Shown here piece after piece: positions 1 to 5,005 of a stretch of 13,241 nt of DNA. The stretch covers positions 1 to 13,241 of the forward strand of contig DYHP01000025.1 of the NCBI GenBank assembly GCA_020724105.1, read 5' to 3'. The translations under genes were made by a program, and so were the position numbers. Numbering within the stretch: the stretch's first letter is position 1; each line of letters begins with the position of its first letter. The notes under the pieces are model-generated. The model ran no database searches. It was not told the DNA's origin and was given only the letters and a program-made list of their open reading frames with translations. The stretch comes from Candidatus Methylomirabilis sp. Lineage in GTDB: Bacteria > Patescibacteriota > Patescibacteriia > DYHP01.

Positions 1-53
1 CCCGCGATTCTATGTGTTTTGGCCGACGACGGTAAATTATACGCATATATAGT

Positions 54-138
54 ATAGAAGCCACAGAACGCCATCACAACGCCATTGGACGCTAGAAGCG
101 TGGCGTAAATTGGCGTAGTTATAGCGTCAAATGTGGCG
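54..138. repeat. GGCGTA-rich imperfect palindrome, copy A
   Basis: This imperfect palindrome of about 85 bp abuts the 3' CCA end of the tmRNA gene. Nested arms are visible: GCCAC pairs with GTGGC at the outside, ACGCCA with TGGCGT inside, and ACGCT with AGCGT around a 3-nt loop. Its left end (ATAGAAGCCAC, then AACGCCATCAC) and its right end (TGGCGTAAA, TGGCGTAGTT) recur at 9644-9667 and 9844-9880 beside era. It is therefore a dispersed repeat, not only a local hairpin. It lies just downstream of ssrA, so it could shape the transcript 3' end, but no U-tract follows, so a classical terminator is not supported. The first 53 bases of the window hold nothing I recognise. Confidence 0.7.
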
Positions 139-362
139 TGGTGGAGATGGCGGGAGTTGAACCCGCGTCCAAGAAGACTAATCAAGTTGTCTTTACAGGA
201 TAGTTCGTTTAAAGAATCCGCGGTTAGATTAAAGCGAACAAAATTCCGCCGCTTAAGCCTTTTAATCTCGGACTCAAATCTTGGCAGAAGTAGTCCCAGT
301 TTGTCTTATATGACACCCGTATGCTTTCGGACAAACACGAGAAGCACGGATGGGCTACTCGC

Positions 363-428
363 TTACGCGAAAGCCAATGAAAGTGATGGAACGCGGAAAG
401 CGTTTTTCACTTTTTCAAATAAGTTTGC
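363..428 (-). CDS. tmRNA proteolysis-tag reading frame
   Basis: This is the tag frame of the tmRNA: 21 codons from the resume codon GCA to TAA. It begins Ala-Asn-Leu-Phe-Glu-Lys and ends Leu-Ser-Leu-Ala-Phe-Ala. An Ala-Asn start and a hydrophobic C-terminus ending in Ala are usual for SsrA tags. Tags of Mollicutes end in a similar YAFA, whereas most bacteria use ALAA-type ends. The tag would be added to proteins from stalled ribosomes and recognised by ClpXP-, Lon- or FtsH-type proteases. In the unspliced or unprocessed precursor the same codons form the C-terminus of the GIY-YIG ORF. The assignment rests on the resume context and on the position between PK1 and PK2. Confidence 0.85.
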   Translation of the reverse strand, partial: ANLFEKVKNAFRVPSLSLAFA

Positions 429-704
429 ACTTATTTGCCCTCCCAATTTTTTGGATTGGAAATAGTTCTTTAAGGTTCTTTTTATCCAGTTTTTACCCCA
501 GCCGGTTTTTAAAAACCTTTCGTGCGCTGCGGCGTCGTATGTATTGCGATGCGCTTCATAGTATATGAGAATAAGCGGTATGCGCAGGCGCGTTGAAAAG
601 ACCTTTCCTTGGTTGTGGCATTTAAGACGACCCCCCAAGTCGTTAGTTAAACCGACGTAGAGGTCATTATCTCTAGTGCTTCGAAGGATGTAAACGTGCC
701 ACAT
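363..704 (-). CDS. GIY-YIG nuclease ORF embedded in tmRNA, fused in frame to the tag
   Basis: Residues 1-82 form a complete small GIY-YIG nuclease domain. The GIY-equivalent is V4-Y5-I6, the YIG-equivalent is Y16-V17-G18, the catalytic Arg is R26, a conserved His is H30, and the metal-binding Glu is E62 in HERFLKTGWGK. The end at KNYF is typical of the approximately 80-residue standalone proteins that are common in CPR genomes, where the protein normally stops. Here there is no stop. Residues 83-92 are encoded by the inverted-repeat arm plus the pre-resume segment, and residues 93-113 are the tmRNA tag ending LSLAFA. The ATG lies 5 nt inside the right inverted repeat, and GGA 7 nt upstream is a weak ribosome-binding site. 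The ORF could be expressed only from the ssrA precursor. Element mobility or RNA processing by this protein is inference. Confidence 0.85.
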   Translation of the reverse strand: MWHVYILRSTRDNDLYVGLTNDLGGRLKCHNQGKVFSTRLRIPLILIYYEAHRNTYDAAAHERFLKTGWGKNWIKRTLKNYFQSKKLGGQISANLFEKVKNAFRVPSLSLAFA

Positions 705-729
705 AGATTATCCAAAAAGTTGGGAGGGC
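437..729 (-). mobile_element. 293-bp GIY-YIG mini-element with 20-nt terminal inverted repeats
   Basis: The arms are GCCCTCCCAATTTTTTGGAT (437-456) and, as reverse complement, the same sequence with one change (710-729). On the tmRNA strand they form a 20-bp stem with a single C-A mismatch. The nuclease domain fills the interior almost completely. The element sits exactly between PK1 and the short A-rich segment before the resume codon. Its outer GCC overlaps the last PK1 strand, so the exact junction cannot be fixed. Possible natures are a mobile element, an intron-like sequence, or an intervening sequence cut at the stem by a double-strand RNase, as in some 23S rRNAs. I saw no group I core, and no target duplication beyond the ambiguous GCC. 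Confidence 0.7.
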
Positions 730-793
730 GAGATGTTTAACGAGATCGCTCTCGCCTGAAACAATTTGTCAGATTTCCTGTCGAAACACGTCA

Positions 794-907
794 TCCCCCC
801 ACTAATTCCAATGACAATTTTTGATAAATCGTGGCCGCGTTTGAGCGAAACGCCTCCGGCCTCCGCTGATATTTATTGAATCTTTTGTTTTAGAATTAGT
901 GGGGGGA
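794..907. repeat. Approximately 114-bp element with 15-bp perfect terminal inverted repeats, copy 1
   Basis: TCCCCCCACTAATTC (794-808) is perfectly complementary to 893-907. The left arm covers the first bases of the tmRNA, so in a precursor the tmRNA 5' strand could pair with its own leader. A related element of 113 bp lies at 3366-3478 inside a coding gene. The two share the CCCCCCACYAATTCCA ends and an internal GCGAAACGCCT. This suggests a MITE-like family (inference). A further hairpin, GGGGGAC-AA-GTCCCCC at 902-918, overlaps the right arm and is followed on the plus strand by T-rich sequence. It could stop plus-strand transcription. Confidence 0.6.
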
Positions 908-939
908 CAAGTCCCCCTGATTTTTAGATTTTTTCGTTT

Positions 940-1404
940 TTAGGTTTTTCGGTCATATTTCAATGTTTCTCTAATCTGTCGTTCCACTTCTCTCTTCTTA
1001 ATTACTTCTTTCTTTTCATACTTTCTCCTGCCTCGGCAGATGCCGATTTCCACCTTAATTTTGCCTAATTTAGTATACACCCTTAACGGTATTATTGTCA
1101 AGCCTTTCTGTTGCATTTTGCTGTAAATATAGATTAATTCTTTCTTTTTTAAAAGCAGTTTTCTGGGCCTTGTCGGGTTGTAATCGGGCATTGGTCCGGC
1201 TTTGCCGTACGGCGAAATGTGCATATTGGTGATAAATGCTTGCGGAGTTTTTCCGAATTTAAAAGTGACATACGCGCCCTTAAGGTTTACATGCCTCTGT
1301 TTTGCGGATTTTACCTCGTGGCCTTCAAGAACAATACCCGCTTCGTAGGTTTCGACGATTTCGTAATCCAAAAATGCCTGTTTGTTGCTTGTTATCTCCG
1401 TCAT
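940..1404 (-). CDS. smpB: SsrA-binding protein SmpB
   Basis: SmpB binds the tRNA-like domain of tmRNA and mimics the missing codon-anticodon arm in the ribosomal decoding centre. The 154-residue protein carries the family's beta-barrel signature near the N-terminus (DYEIVETYEAGIVLEGHEVKS, shown here split: DYEIVETYEAG, then IVLEGHEVKS), then NLKGAYV, NMHISPY and RKLLLKKKEL. The basic C-terminal helix (KYEKKEVIKKREVER) is the part that enters the mRNA channel. I chose the ATG at 1404. An ATG at 1455 would run back through the tRNA gene and adds nothing conserved. The start lies only 18 nt after the tRNA 3' end with no Shine-Dalgarno site. Cleavage of the tRNA would leave a very short 5' leader. 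The gene is followed by ssrA on the same strand, so both parts of the rescue system are probably co-transcribed. Confidence 0.96.
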   Translation of the reverse strand: MTEITSNKQAFLDYEIVETYEAGIVLEGHEVKSAKQRHVNLKGAYVTFKFGKTPQAFITNMHISPYGKAGPMPDYNPTRPRKLLLKKKELIYIYSKMQQKGLTIIPLRVYTKLGKIKVEIGICRGRRKYEKKEVIKKREVERQIRETLKYDRKT

Positions 1405-1422
1405 ATTATAAAAATTTGGGTG

Positions 1423-1496
1423 TGGACCCGAGGGGATTCGAACCCCTTTCACCACTTGTCAAAGGTAGTATGTTAACCGATATACACCACGTGCCC
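1423..1496 (-). tRNA. tRNA, probably Val(GAC), with irregular anticodon arm
   Basis: The 74-nt cloverleaf shows acceptor GGGCACG with CGGGTCC (one A-G mismatch at 5-68), discriminator A, T8, D stem GTGT/ACAT with G18-G19 in ATATCGGTTA, and a perfect T arm AGGGG-TTCGAAT-CCCCT. CCA is not encoded. The anticodon region ACTACCTTTGACAAGTGGT resembles tRNA-Val(GAC), with TTGACAA as the loop. The canonical 5-bp stem fits poorly, however: ACTAC/GTGGT pairs fully but leaves a 9-nt loop, while a 7-nt loop would place TGA at the anticodon and C at position 37. Ser(TGA) is unlikely because the long variable arm is missing. A 9-bp inverted repeat (1417-1425 and 1505-1513) flanks the gene and competes with the acceptor stem. 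The gene lies upstream of smpB in the same direction. Confidence 0.75.
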
Positions 1497-1519
1497 GCGG
1501 AGTGCCACACCCAGATTAG

Positions 1520-1549
1520 ATAATAACAAAAAGCCGCTGGATAGTCCAA
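1520..1549 (-). promoter_or_regulatory. Possible second promoter for tRNA-smpB-ssrA
   Basis: A TTGGAC -35 element (1549-1544) and a TATTAT -10 element (1525-1520), 18 nt apart, would start transcription at about 1513, just before the tRNA. It overlaps the terminator of the upstream short RNA. It would let the tRNA operon be transcribed independently of read-through. This is a sequence match only. Confidence 0.35.
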
Positions 1550-1557
1550 CGACCTTT
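1521..1557 (-). terminator. Intrinsic terminator ending the short leader RNA
   Basis: Read on the minus strand, 13 consecutive pairs (1557-1545 with 1541-1529, including G-U pairs) close a CTA loop. The 3' arm runs directly into CTTTTTGTTATTA. Nothing T-rich follows on the plus strand, so the direction is clear. It lies between a strong promoter and the tRNA. It either defines an independent small RNA or acts as an attenuator for the tRNA-smpB-ssrA transcript. Confidence 0.7.
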
Positions 1558-1602
1558 CGCTGACAAGTGGTTAACCCGAGTGTATGTCAGGCTACTACCT
1601 TT
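1521..1602 (-). ncRNA. Predicted ~80-nt leader or small RNA antisense to the tRNA anticodon arm
   Basis: The bounds come from a near-consensus promoter (1609-1637) and an intrinsic terminator (to 1521). There is no ORF of note. The 5' end carries TCAAAGGTAGTA, complementary to the tRNA segment TACTACCTTTGA, then GACATACAC, complementary to the D arm with one mismatch. Further on is CCACTTGTCA, complementary to the next tRNA segment TGACAAGTGG. An internal CTGACA/TGTCAG stem is possible. It could be a tRNA-sensing attenuator, an antisense RNA, or the debris of an inverted and permuted tRNA copy. It matches no RNA family I recognise. Confidence 0.45.
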
Positions 1603-1608
1603 GATTTT

Positions 1609-1637
1609 AGTATAACATAAATAAAAATTTTTGTCAA
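1609..1637 (-). promoter_or_regulatory. Strong sigma70-type promoter of the leader/tRNA/smpB/ssrA locus
   Basis: TTGACA (1637-1632) and TATACT (1614-1609) are separated by exactly 17 nt, with an extended TGT just before the -10. Transcription should start near 1602, at the first base of the block complementary to the tRNA. It diverges from the promoter of the AI-2E permease. Confidence 0.7.
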
Positions 1638-1673
1638 ATTCGGGGTCATGTTGGTTTTTTGATTGATACGCCT

Positions 1674-1701
1674 TTGTATATTTTGTATATTATGTTATAA
1701 T
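1674..1701 (+). promoter_or_regulatory. Promoter of the AI-2E permease gene
   Basis: A perfect TATAAT (1696-1701) carries an extended TGT motif directly upstream. A weak -35 of TTGTAT type (1674-1679) is spaced 16 nt away. The predicted start near 1708 gives a leader of about 27 nt before the ATG at 1735. Confidence 0.55.
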
Positions 1702-1734
1702 ATCAGTGATTAGTGTTATAAAAATCAGTGGTCC

Positions 1735-2760
1735 ATGAATAACTCAACGGAAATTCATATTTCGGTCCGGACAATTATCAAAATCGCCCTGATTATTTTG
1801 GCGGCGTGGCTTTTGTATTTTTTCAGGGATTTGGTGGTGATTTTAATCACCGCCTTTATTTTGGCTGTCGTTATTGACCCGTTGGCCGACCTTTTTGAAA
1901 GACATAAATTGCCCCGTTTCTTGGCGGTTTTGCTGGTTTACATCGCGCTTTTGTCGGTTTTAAGTTTGGTTGTTTCGCTGATTGTCCCGCCGATTTTTGC
2001 CGAAATTAAAGATGTTTTAAGAGATGTTTTAAATTATTGGGAAAAATTTTCTTCGGGTTACACGAGTTTGCAATCAATTGAGATGAAAGAAGTTTTAAGG
2101 TATTTGGAAAAAAGCATTGGCACGCTTGAAGCCGGCGTTTCCAAAATCGCCGGCGGCGCTTACGGCGCGATCAGCGGGATTTTTGGCAATCTGTTTGATT
2201 TTGTTTTGATTTTGGTTTTAGCCCTTTATATGGTAATTTACGAAGAAAGATTGAGGGGATTCATCCGTTCTTTGGTGCCGAAAGGAAAATTGGAGATTGT
2301 TGACAAGTGCGCCGCGGAACTCCGAAGCAAATTAGGTTCGTGGATAAAGGGGCAATTGATTTTATGTTTTACCATTTGGTTTTTGGTGTATATCGGGCTC
2401 TTAATAATCGGCGTGCCGTACGCTTTGGCGCTTTCGCTTCTGGCGGGCCTGCTTGAGGCGATTCCTTACATGGCGGTCATTGCGGCGATTCCTTCGGTGT
2501 TTATAGCTTTGACAATTTCGCCATGGAAAGCCGTTTTTGTCGCCGCGTTGTTTTTTGTGGTTCAAGAATTGGAAAACAATCTGCTCGTGCCGAAAGTAAT
2601 GCAAAAGGTCGTTGGTTTAAATCCCATTGCGATTGTTTTGGCTTTGGTTATCGGCGGCAAATTGGCCGGAGTTTTAGGAGTTATGCTTGCCATTCCGGTG
2701 GCGCTCTCCGTTAAAATTTTAATGGATGTTCTCTGGCTCAAAAAAGATGTTAATCCTTAG
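1735..2760 (+). CDS. AI-2E/UPF0118 family membrane transporter
   Basis: The 341-residue inner-membrane protein matches the UPF0118/AI-2E layout. Paired helices lie at about 12-48 and a long hydrophobic segment at 60-88. An amphipathic extracytoplasmic-type stretch runs about 90-150. A helix is at 152-170, and a C-terminal block of helices starts near 205. The C-terminal signature is clear: GLLEAIPYMAV, then QELENNLLVPKVMQ, then GLNPIAIVLALVIGGKLAG and AIPVA. Family members export autoinducer-2 or act as ion/H+ antiporters, so the substrate cannot be told here. The length is typical. The start follows a good promoter but has no Shine-Dalgarno site. Its TAG is followed immediately by the ATG of the next membrane gene, which implies coupled translation. 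Confidence 0.9.
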   Translation: MNNSTEIHISVRTIIKIALIILAAWLLYFFRDLVVILITAFILAVVIDPLADLFERHKLPRFLAVLLVYIALLSVLSLVVSLIVPPIFAEIKDVLRDVLNYWEKFSSGYTSLQSIEMKEVLRYLEKSIGTLEAGVSKIAGGAYGAISGIFGNLFDFVLILVLALYMVIYEERLRGFIRSLVPKGKLEIVDKCAAELRSKLGSWIKGQLILCFTIWFLVYIGLLIIGVPYALALSLLAGLLEAIPYMAVIAAIPSVFIALTISPWKAVFVAALFFVVQELENNLLVPKVMQKVVGLNPIAIVLALVIGGKLAGVLGVMLAIPVALSVKILMDVLWLKKDVNP

Positions 2761-3717
2761 ATGTTTATGAAAAAAAAGATCATGTTTTTCAGTTTTTTTT
2801 TATTAGTTCTTTTGTTTTTTGAAGTCCTTTTATTTTTCCCTAAATCTTTTTATATTTTGGCGGCGGTTTTGGGGCTTTCGTCAGTCGTTGTTTTGATAAG
2901 GTTAAAGAAATTCGGTTTAAAGACGGCGCAAGTTATTTGGTTTGCGACCGTTTTTTTTTATTTATTAAGCAGTTTGTTTTTTTTGATGTTTGTAAGCGAG
3001 ATTTTTTTGAGGCACATAATCGTCTTTTTGGTTTCGTTTTTAGCCGCCTTTTGGATTAAAAGATTTTACGAATTTGTCAGATCTGCCTCGCCGGAGCCTT
3101 TGGGCGAAGGAGGGTCGCGCGACTGGTCTTTGAAGGAATTGGATGTTTATTTTTTGAAAGTGATTTCTTTTTCTTCGTTTTATTTCGGCGTTTCATCGAT
3201 TTACGGCGCGATGATTTTTTTGGGGGCTCACCCCTTAGCGATGCTCGCCTTTTTTGTCCTTTGGGTTTTGGGCTGCACCATTTTGTTTTGGGAGCCATCT
3301 CCTTTATTTCTAAAAACAATCAGTCCGGAAAAGATGGATGAAAAACCGGTCTCCGGCGGGGTTTACCCCCCCACCAATTCCATTAAAAGTTCGTCCGTTG
3401 ACGCGTCCTTGCGCCGCGAAACGCCTGACGGCTCCCGTCTTGGATTTTTGGTCCAACCTCCCAGAATTGGCGGGGAGGTGAAAATTTTTTTATGGGGTCT
3501 CGTAACAATATTGTGCCTGGAGGCGGCGGCAACGGTTTATTTTTTGCCCTTGTCCATTTTTTCAATGGGCGCAGTGGTATTTTTATTTTGGCTCTTGCTC
3601 GCAAACATGCTTTTTGATTTCAATCGGGGCGCTTTTATTTTCAAAAAGTACAGGACCAGATTGATTTTGTTCGCGGCATTTATTATTTTAATTTTATTGT
3701 CAATTGAGTGGGTGTAA
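2761..3717 (+). CDS. Multi-pass membrane protein of unknown function with repeat-derived loops
   Basis: I do not recognise the family. About nine hydrophobic segments are visible, at about 5-25, 29-46, 56-78, 84-101, 133-152, 157-177, 242-263, 265-285 and 300-317. Two hydrophilic loops are encoded by repeats. Residues 109-118 come from a palindrome at 3086-3113. Residues 203-239 come from a 113-bp element (3366-3478) related to the one at the ssrA 5' edge. The frame stays open through both. Their composition (Pro, Ser, Arg, Gly) differs from the Phe/Leu/Val-rich rest. The start abuts the upstream stop (TAG-ATG). An ATG at 2767 giving MKKK is equally plausible. Co-transcription with the AI-2E gene is likely. 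Confidence 0.75.
   Translation: MFMKKKIMFFSFFLLVLLFFEVLLFFPKSFYILAAVLGLSSVVVLIRLKKFGLKTAQVIWFATVFFYLLSSLFFLMFVSEIFLRHIIVFLVSFLAAFWIKRFYEFVRSASPEPLGEGGSRDWSLKELDVYFLKVISFSSFYFGVSSIYGAMIFLGAHPLAMLAFFVLWVLGCTILFWEPSPLFLKTISPEKMDEKPVSGGVYPPTNSIKSSSVDASLRRETPDGSRLGFLVQPPRIGGEVKIFLWGLVTILCLEAAATVYFLPLSIFSMGAVVFLFWLLLANMLFDFNRGAFIFKKYRTRLILFAAFIILILLSIEWV
3086..3113. repeat. In-frame GC-rich palindrome inside membrane-protein gene
   Basis: CCT..GCC-TTT-GGGC..AGG-type arms form a short hairpin in a GC-rich patch within a T-rich gene. It encodes the SPEPLGEGGS loop between hydrophobic segments. Its base composition marks it as an inserted repeat (inference). Confidence 0.45.
3366..3478. repeat. 113-bp inverted-repeat element inside a coding gene, copy 2
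   Basis: The arms CCCCCCCACCAATTC (3366-3380) and GAATTGGCGGGGAGG (3464-3478) are complementary at 13 of 15 positions. Length, ends and the internal GCGAAACGCCT match the 114-bp element at 794-907. It is read through in frame as a hydrophilic loop of about 37 residues. That fits insertion that was tolerated because it fell between membrane helices. Confidence 0.6.
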
Positions 3718-3720
3718 TAA

Positions 3721-3766
3721 AATAATTTCCAATTTTCAATTACCAATTTCCAATTTTTAATTTTTG
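3721..3766. repeat. AT-rich degenerate tandem repeat
   Basis: The short gene spacer consists of about four degenerate copies of a CCAATTTT/TCAATTAC-like unit of 9-12 bp. It separates the membrane-protein gene from the HtrA-like gene. No promoter stands out in it. Confidence 0.5.
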
Positions 3767-3777
3767 GTCTTGAAAAT

Positions 3778-4860
3778 ATGCACATAAGCAAAGACAGGCA
3801 ATTGTTTTTAATTTTAATAAGCGCCATTTTTTTGATATTTTTCGGCGGCGTTGCCGGCGGTTTTATTTCTTATTCATTGGTCAGCGACGGCTATGTTGAG
3901 CCGCCTGTCTTGACGACTCAATTAAAGTATCGGCCGCCCACGACTTTTTCCGCGGACTTCCAAAAAGTGTTGGAAGCGAGTTTGGTCAAAATCATAAAAT
4001 ACCAAAATCTGGACAAGTCGCTTTCGGTTTTGGAAAAGGCGGATGCCGCCAGCGAAGTTATCGCCAACGGCTTTCTGGTTTCCTCCGACGGCTGGATTGT
4101 CGCGGGCGCGTCGCCCAAATCATCGTTTTTGGTTTTAACGCAAGACGGCAACATTTACGTGCCCCAAAAAATAGTCAAAGCCAGAGATTTGGGATTATCT
4201 TTCATAAAAATAGTGGGAATGAATTTTAAGGCGCTGTCTTTGGGGGACGAAAGAAGTTTGGATTTCGGCGACGATGTGTTCGCGATTAAAAATCAGAAAG
4301 TTTTCAAAAATAGTTTGATTTATTTCGGTTACAACGAGCCGAAAGAAAAAAATGACTTTATTTTATCCTCGGAACTGCCGGAAAAATTTTTGTTTCTTAA
4401 AGATAAATTAAGCAATGAATTTTCGGGACTGCCCCTGTTTTCAAAACAAGGCGAGATAGTGGGGGTGGCAGACGGAAACGGCTTGATTTTCCCCGTAAGT
4501 TTGGTTAAAATATACTTGAAAAGTTTGTGGAAAAACGAGGCGATTGTTTTGCCTTATTTGGGCTTGAAATATTTTGACTTGTCGGCGATGCCGGTAAAAC
4601 TTCAAGATATCAGTTTGAGAGAAGGCGCTTACATTTTCAAAGAATCCGAGGCGTCAGCAATAATTAAAAATTCGCCGGCGGCGAAAGCGGGGCTTTTGCC
4701 CGGCGACATAATTTTGTCCGTTCGAGGCGATAAAATCAGCGCTCAATACAATTTGGCGGAAAGAATTTTAGAATACGCTCCGGGCGATAAGATTGATTTG
4801 GAAGTTTCAAGGAATGGGGAGAAACTTGATTTGAATGTGGAACTCGGAGAACAAAAGTAG
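3778..4860 (+). CDS. Membrane-anchored HtrA-like PDZ protein lacking the catalytic His
   Basis: The 360-residue protein has one N-terminal membrane anchor (about 8-35), a degenerate trypsin-like domain (about 65-250) and a C-terminal PDZ domain (about 270-355, with SPAAKAGLLPGDIILSVRGD). HtrA/DegP proteases degrade misfolded envelope proteins using His, Asp and Ser. Here the segment that normally reads SDGYILTNNHVV is SDGWIVAGASP, so the His is gone. D137 (ARDLGLSFIKI) and S216 (NEFSGLPLF, in place of GNSGGPLF) remain in alignable positions, but the oxyanion glycine before the Ser is altered. It is probably a non-proteolytic PDZ scaffold or chaperone facing the envelope (inference). There is no Shine-Dalgarno site, and the gene follows the AT-rich repeat. 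Confidence 0.8.
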   Translation: MHISKDRQLFLILISAIFLIFFGGVAGGFISYSLVSDGYVEPPVLTTQLKYRPPTTFSADFQKVLEASLVKIIKYQNLDKSLSVLEKADAASEVIANGFLVSSDGWIVAGASPKSSFLVLTQDGNIYVPQKIVKARDLGLSFIKIVGMNFKALSLGDERSLDFGDDVFAIKNQKVFKNSLIYFGYNEPKEKNDFILSSELPEKFLFLKDKLSNEFSGLPLFSKQGEIVGVADGNGLIFPVSLVKIYLKSLWKNEAIVLPYLGLKYFDLSAMPVKLQDISLREGAYIFKESEASAIIKNSPAAKAGLLPGDIILSVRGDKISAQYNLAERILEYAPGDKIDLEVSRNGEKLDLNVELGEQK

Positions 4861-4890
4861 ATTATGGACCTTTTGCAAAACAACCTAAAC

Positions 4891-4964
4891 GCGGTTATTG
4901 TCTGAGCCTGTCGAAGACACAACCGCGCATTTTAGTCAAAATTGTACCCGTTCGACAGGCTCAG
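4891..4964. repeat. Palindromic repeat with TTCGACAGGCTCAG arms
   Basis: CTGAGCCTGTCGAA (4902-4915) and TTCGACAGGCTCAG (4951-4964) form a perfect 14-bp inverted repeat. The left arm is nested within a further GCGGTT/AACCGC stem (4891-4926). This arm sequence is a widespread intergenic repeat in diverse bacteria. An open frame with a TTG start runs through it into the next gene, but those residues are repeat-derived and should not be counted as protein. Confidence 0.75.
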
Positions 4965-5005
4965 GGAATAAAATTTGGCTAAAATCTTATTTTGCAAAAT
5001 ATTTT

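Larger units (their letters stand above)
139..798 (-). ncRNA. ssrA: tmRNA interrupted by a 293-bp GIY-YIG element
   Basis: tmRNA rescues stalled ribosomes with SmpB by acting first as tRNA-Ala and then as the mRNA for a degradation tag. The 3' end is diagnostic: a T arm of GGACGCGGGTTCAACTCCCG type, acceptor CATCTCC, then A-CCA. The 5' end GGGGATG (798-792) pairs fully with that acceptor (one G-U) and is followed by the conserved TTCGACAGG. PK1 lies at about 728-755. The resume codon GCA is at 428-426 in the context TAAGT-GCA-AAC, and the tag ends at TAA 365-363. Downstream helices fit PK2 (GTTTGTC with GACAAAC; CCGTGCTT with AAGC..ACGG), PK4-type stems (AGATTAAA with TTTAATCT), and the conserved CTGTAAAGAC. 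The total is 660 nt. Removing 437-729 leaves 367 nt, a normal one-piece tmRNA length. It lies directly downstream of smpB. Confidence 0.93.

Noticed and set aside
363..704. GIY-YIG gene as an independent gene next to ssrA
   Set aside because: tmRNA 5' and 3' ends lie on both sides of it and pair with each other, so it is inside the RNA gene.
437..729. Classical group I or group II intron
   Set aside because: The insert is nearly all ORF. There is no room for a catalytic core, and I saw no P3-P7 or domain V-like structure.
1405..1455. Longer SmpB starting at 1455
   Set aside because: The extra 17 residues translate the tRNA gene and precede the conserved SmpB start.
1560..1605. A second, functional permuted tRNA on the plus strand
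   Set aside because: Only D-arm and anticodon-arm segments are present; no T arm or acceptor stem could be found.
3537..3827. Minus-strand ORF of 96 residues
   Set aside because: It translates the AT-rich spacer repeat and the antisense of membrane-protein codons, with no family features.
4898..5005. N-terminal extension of the first HExxH protein from a TTG start
   Set aside because: The extension is encoded by the TTCGACAGGCTCAG palindromic repeat and has no protein-like character. Later ATGs are better.
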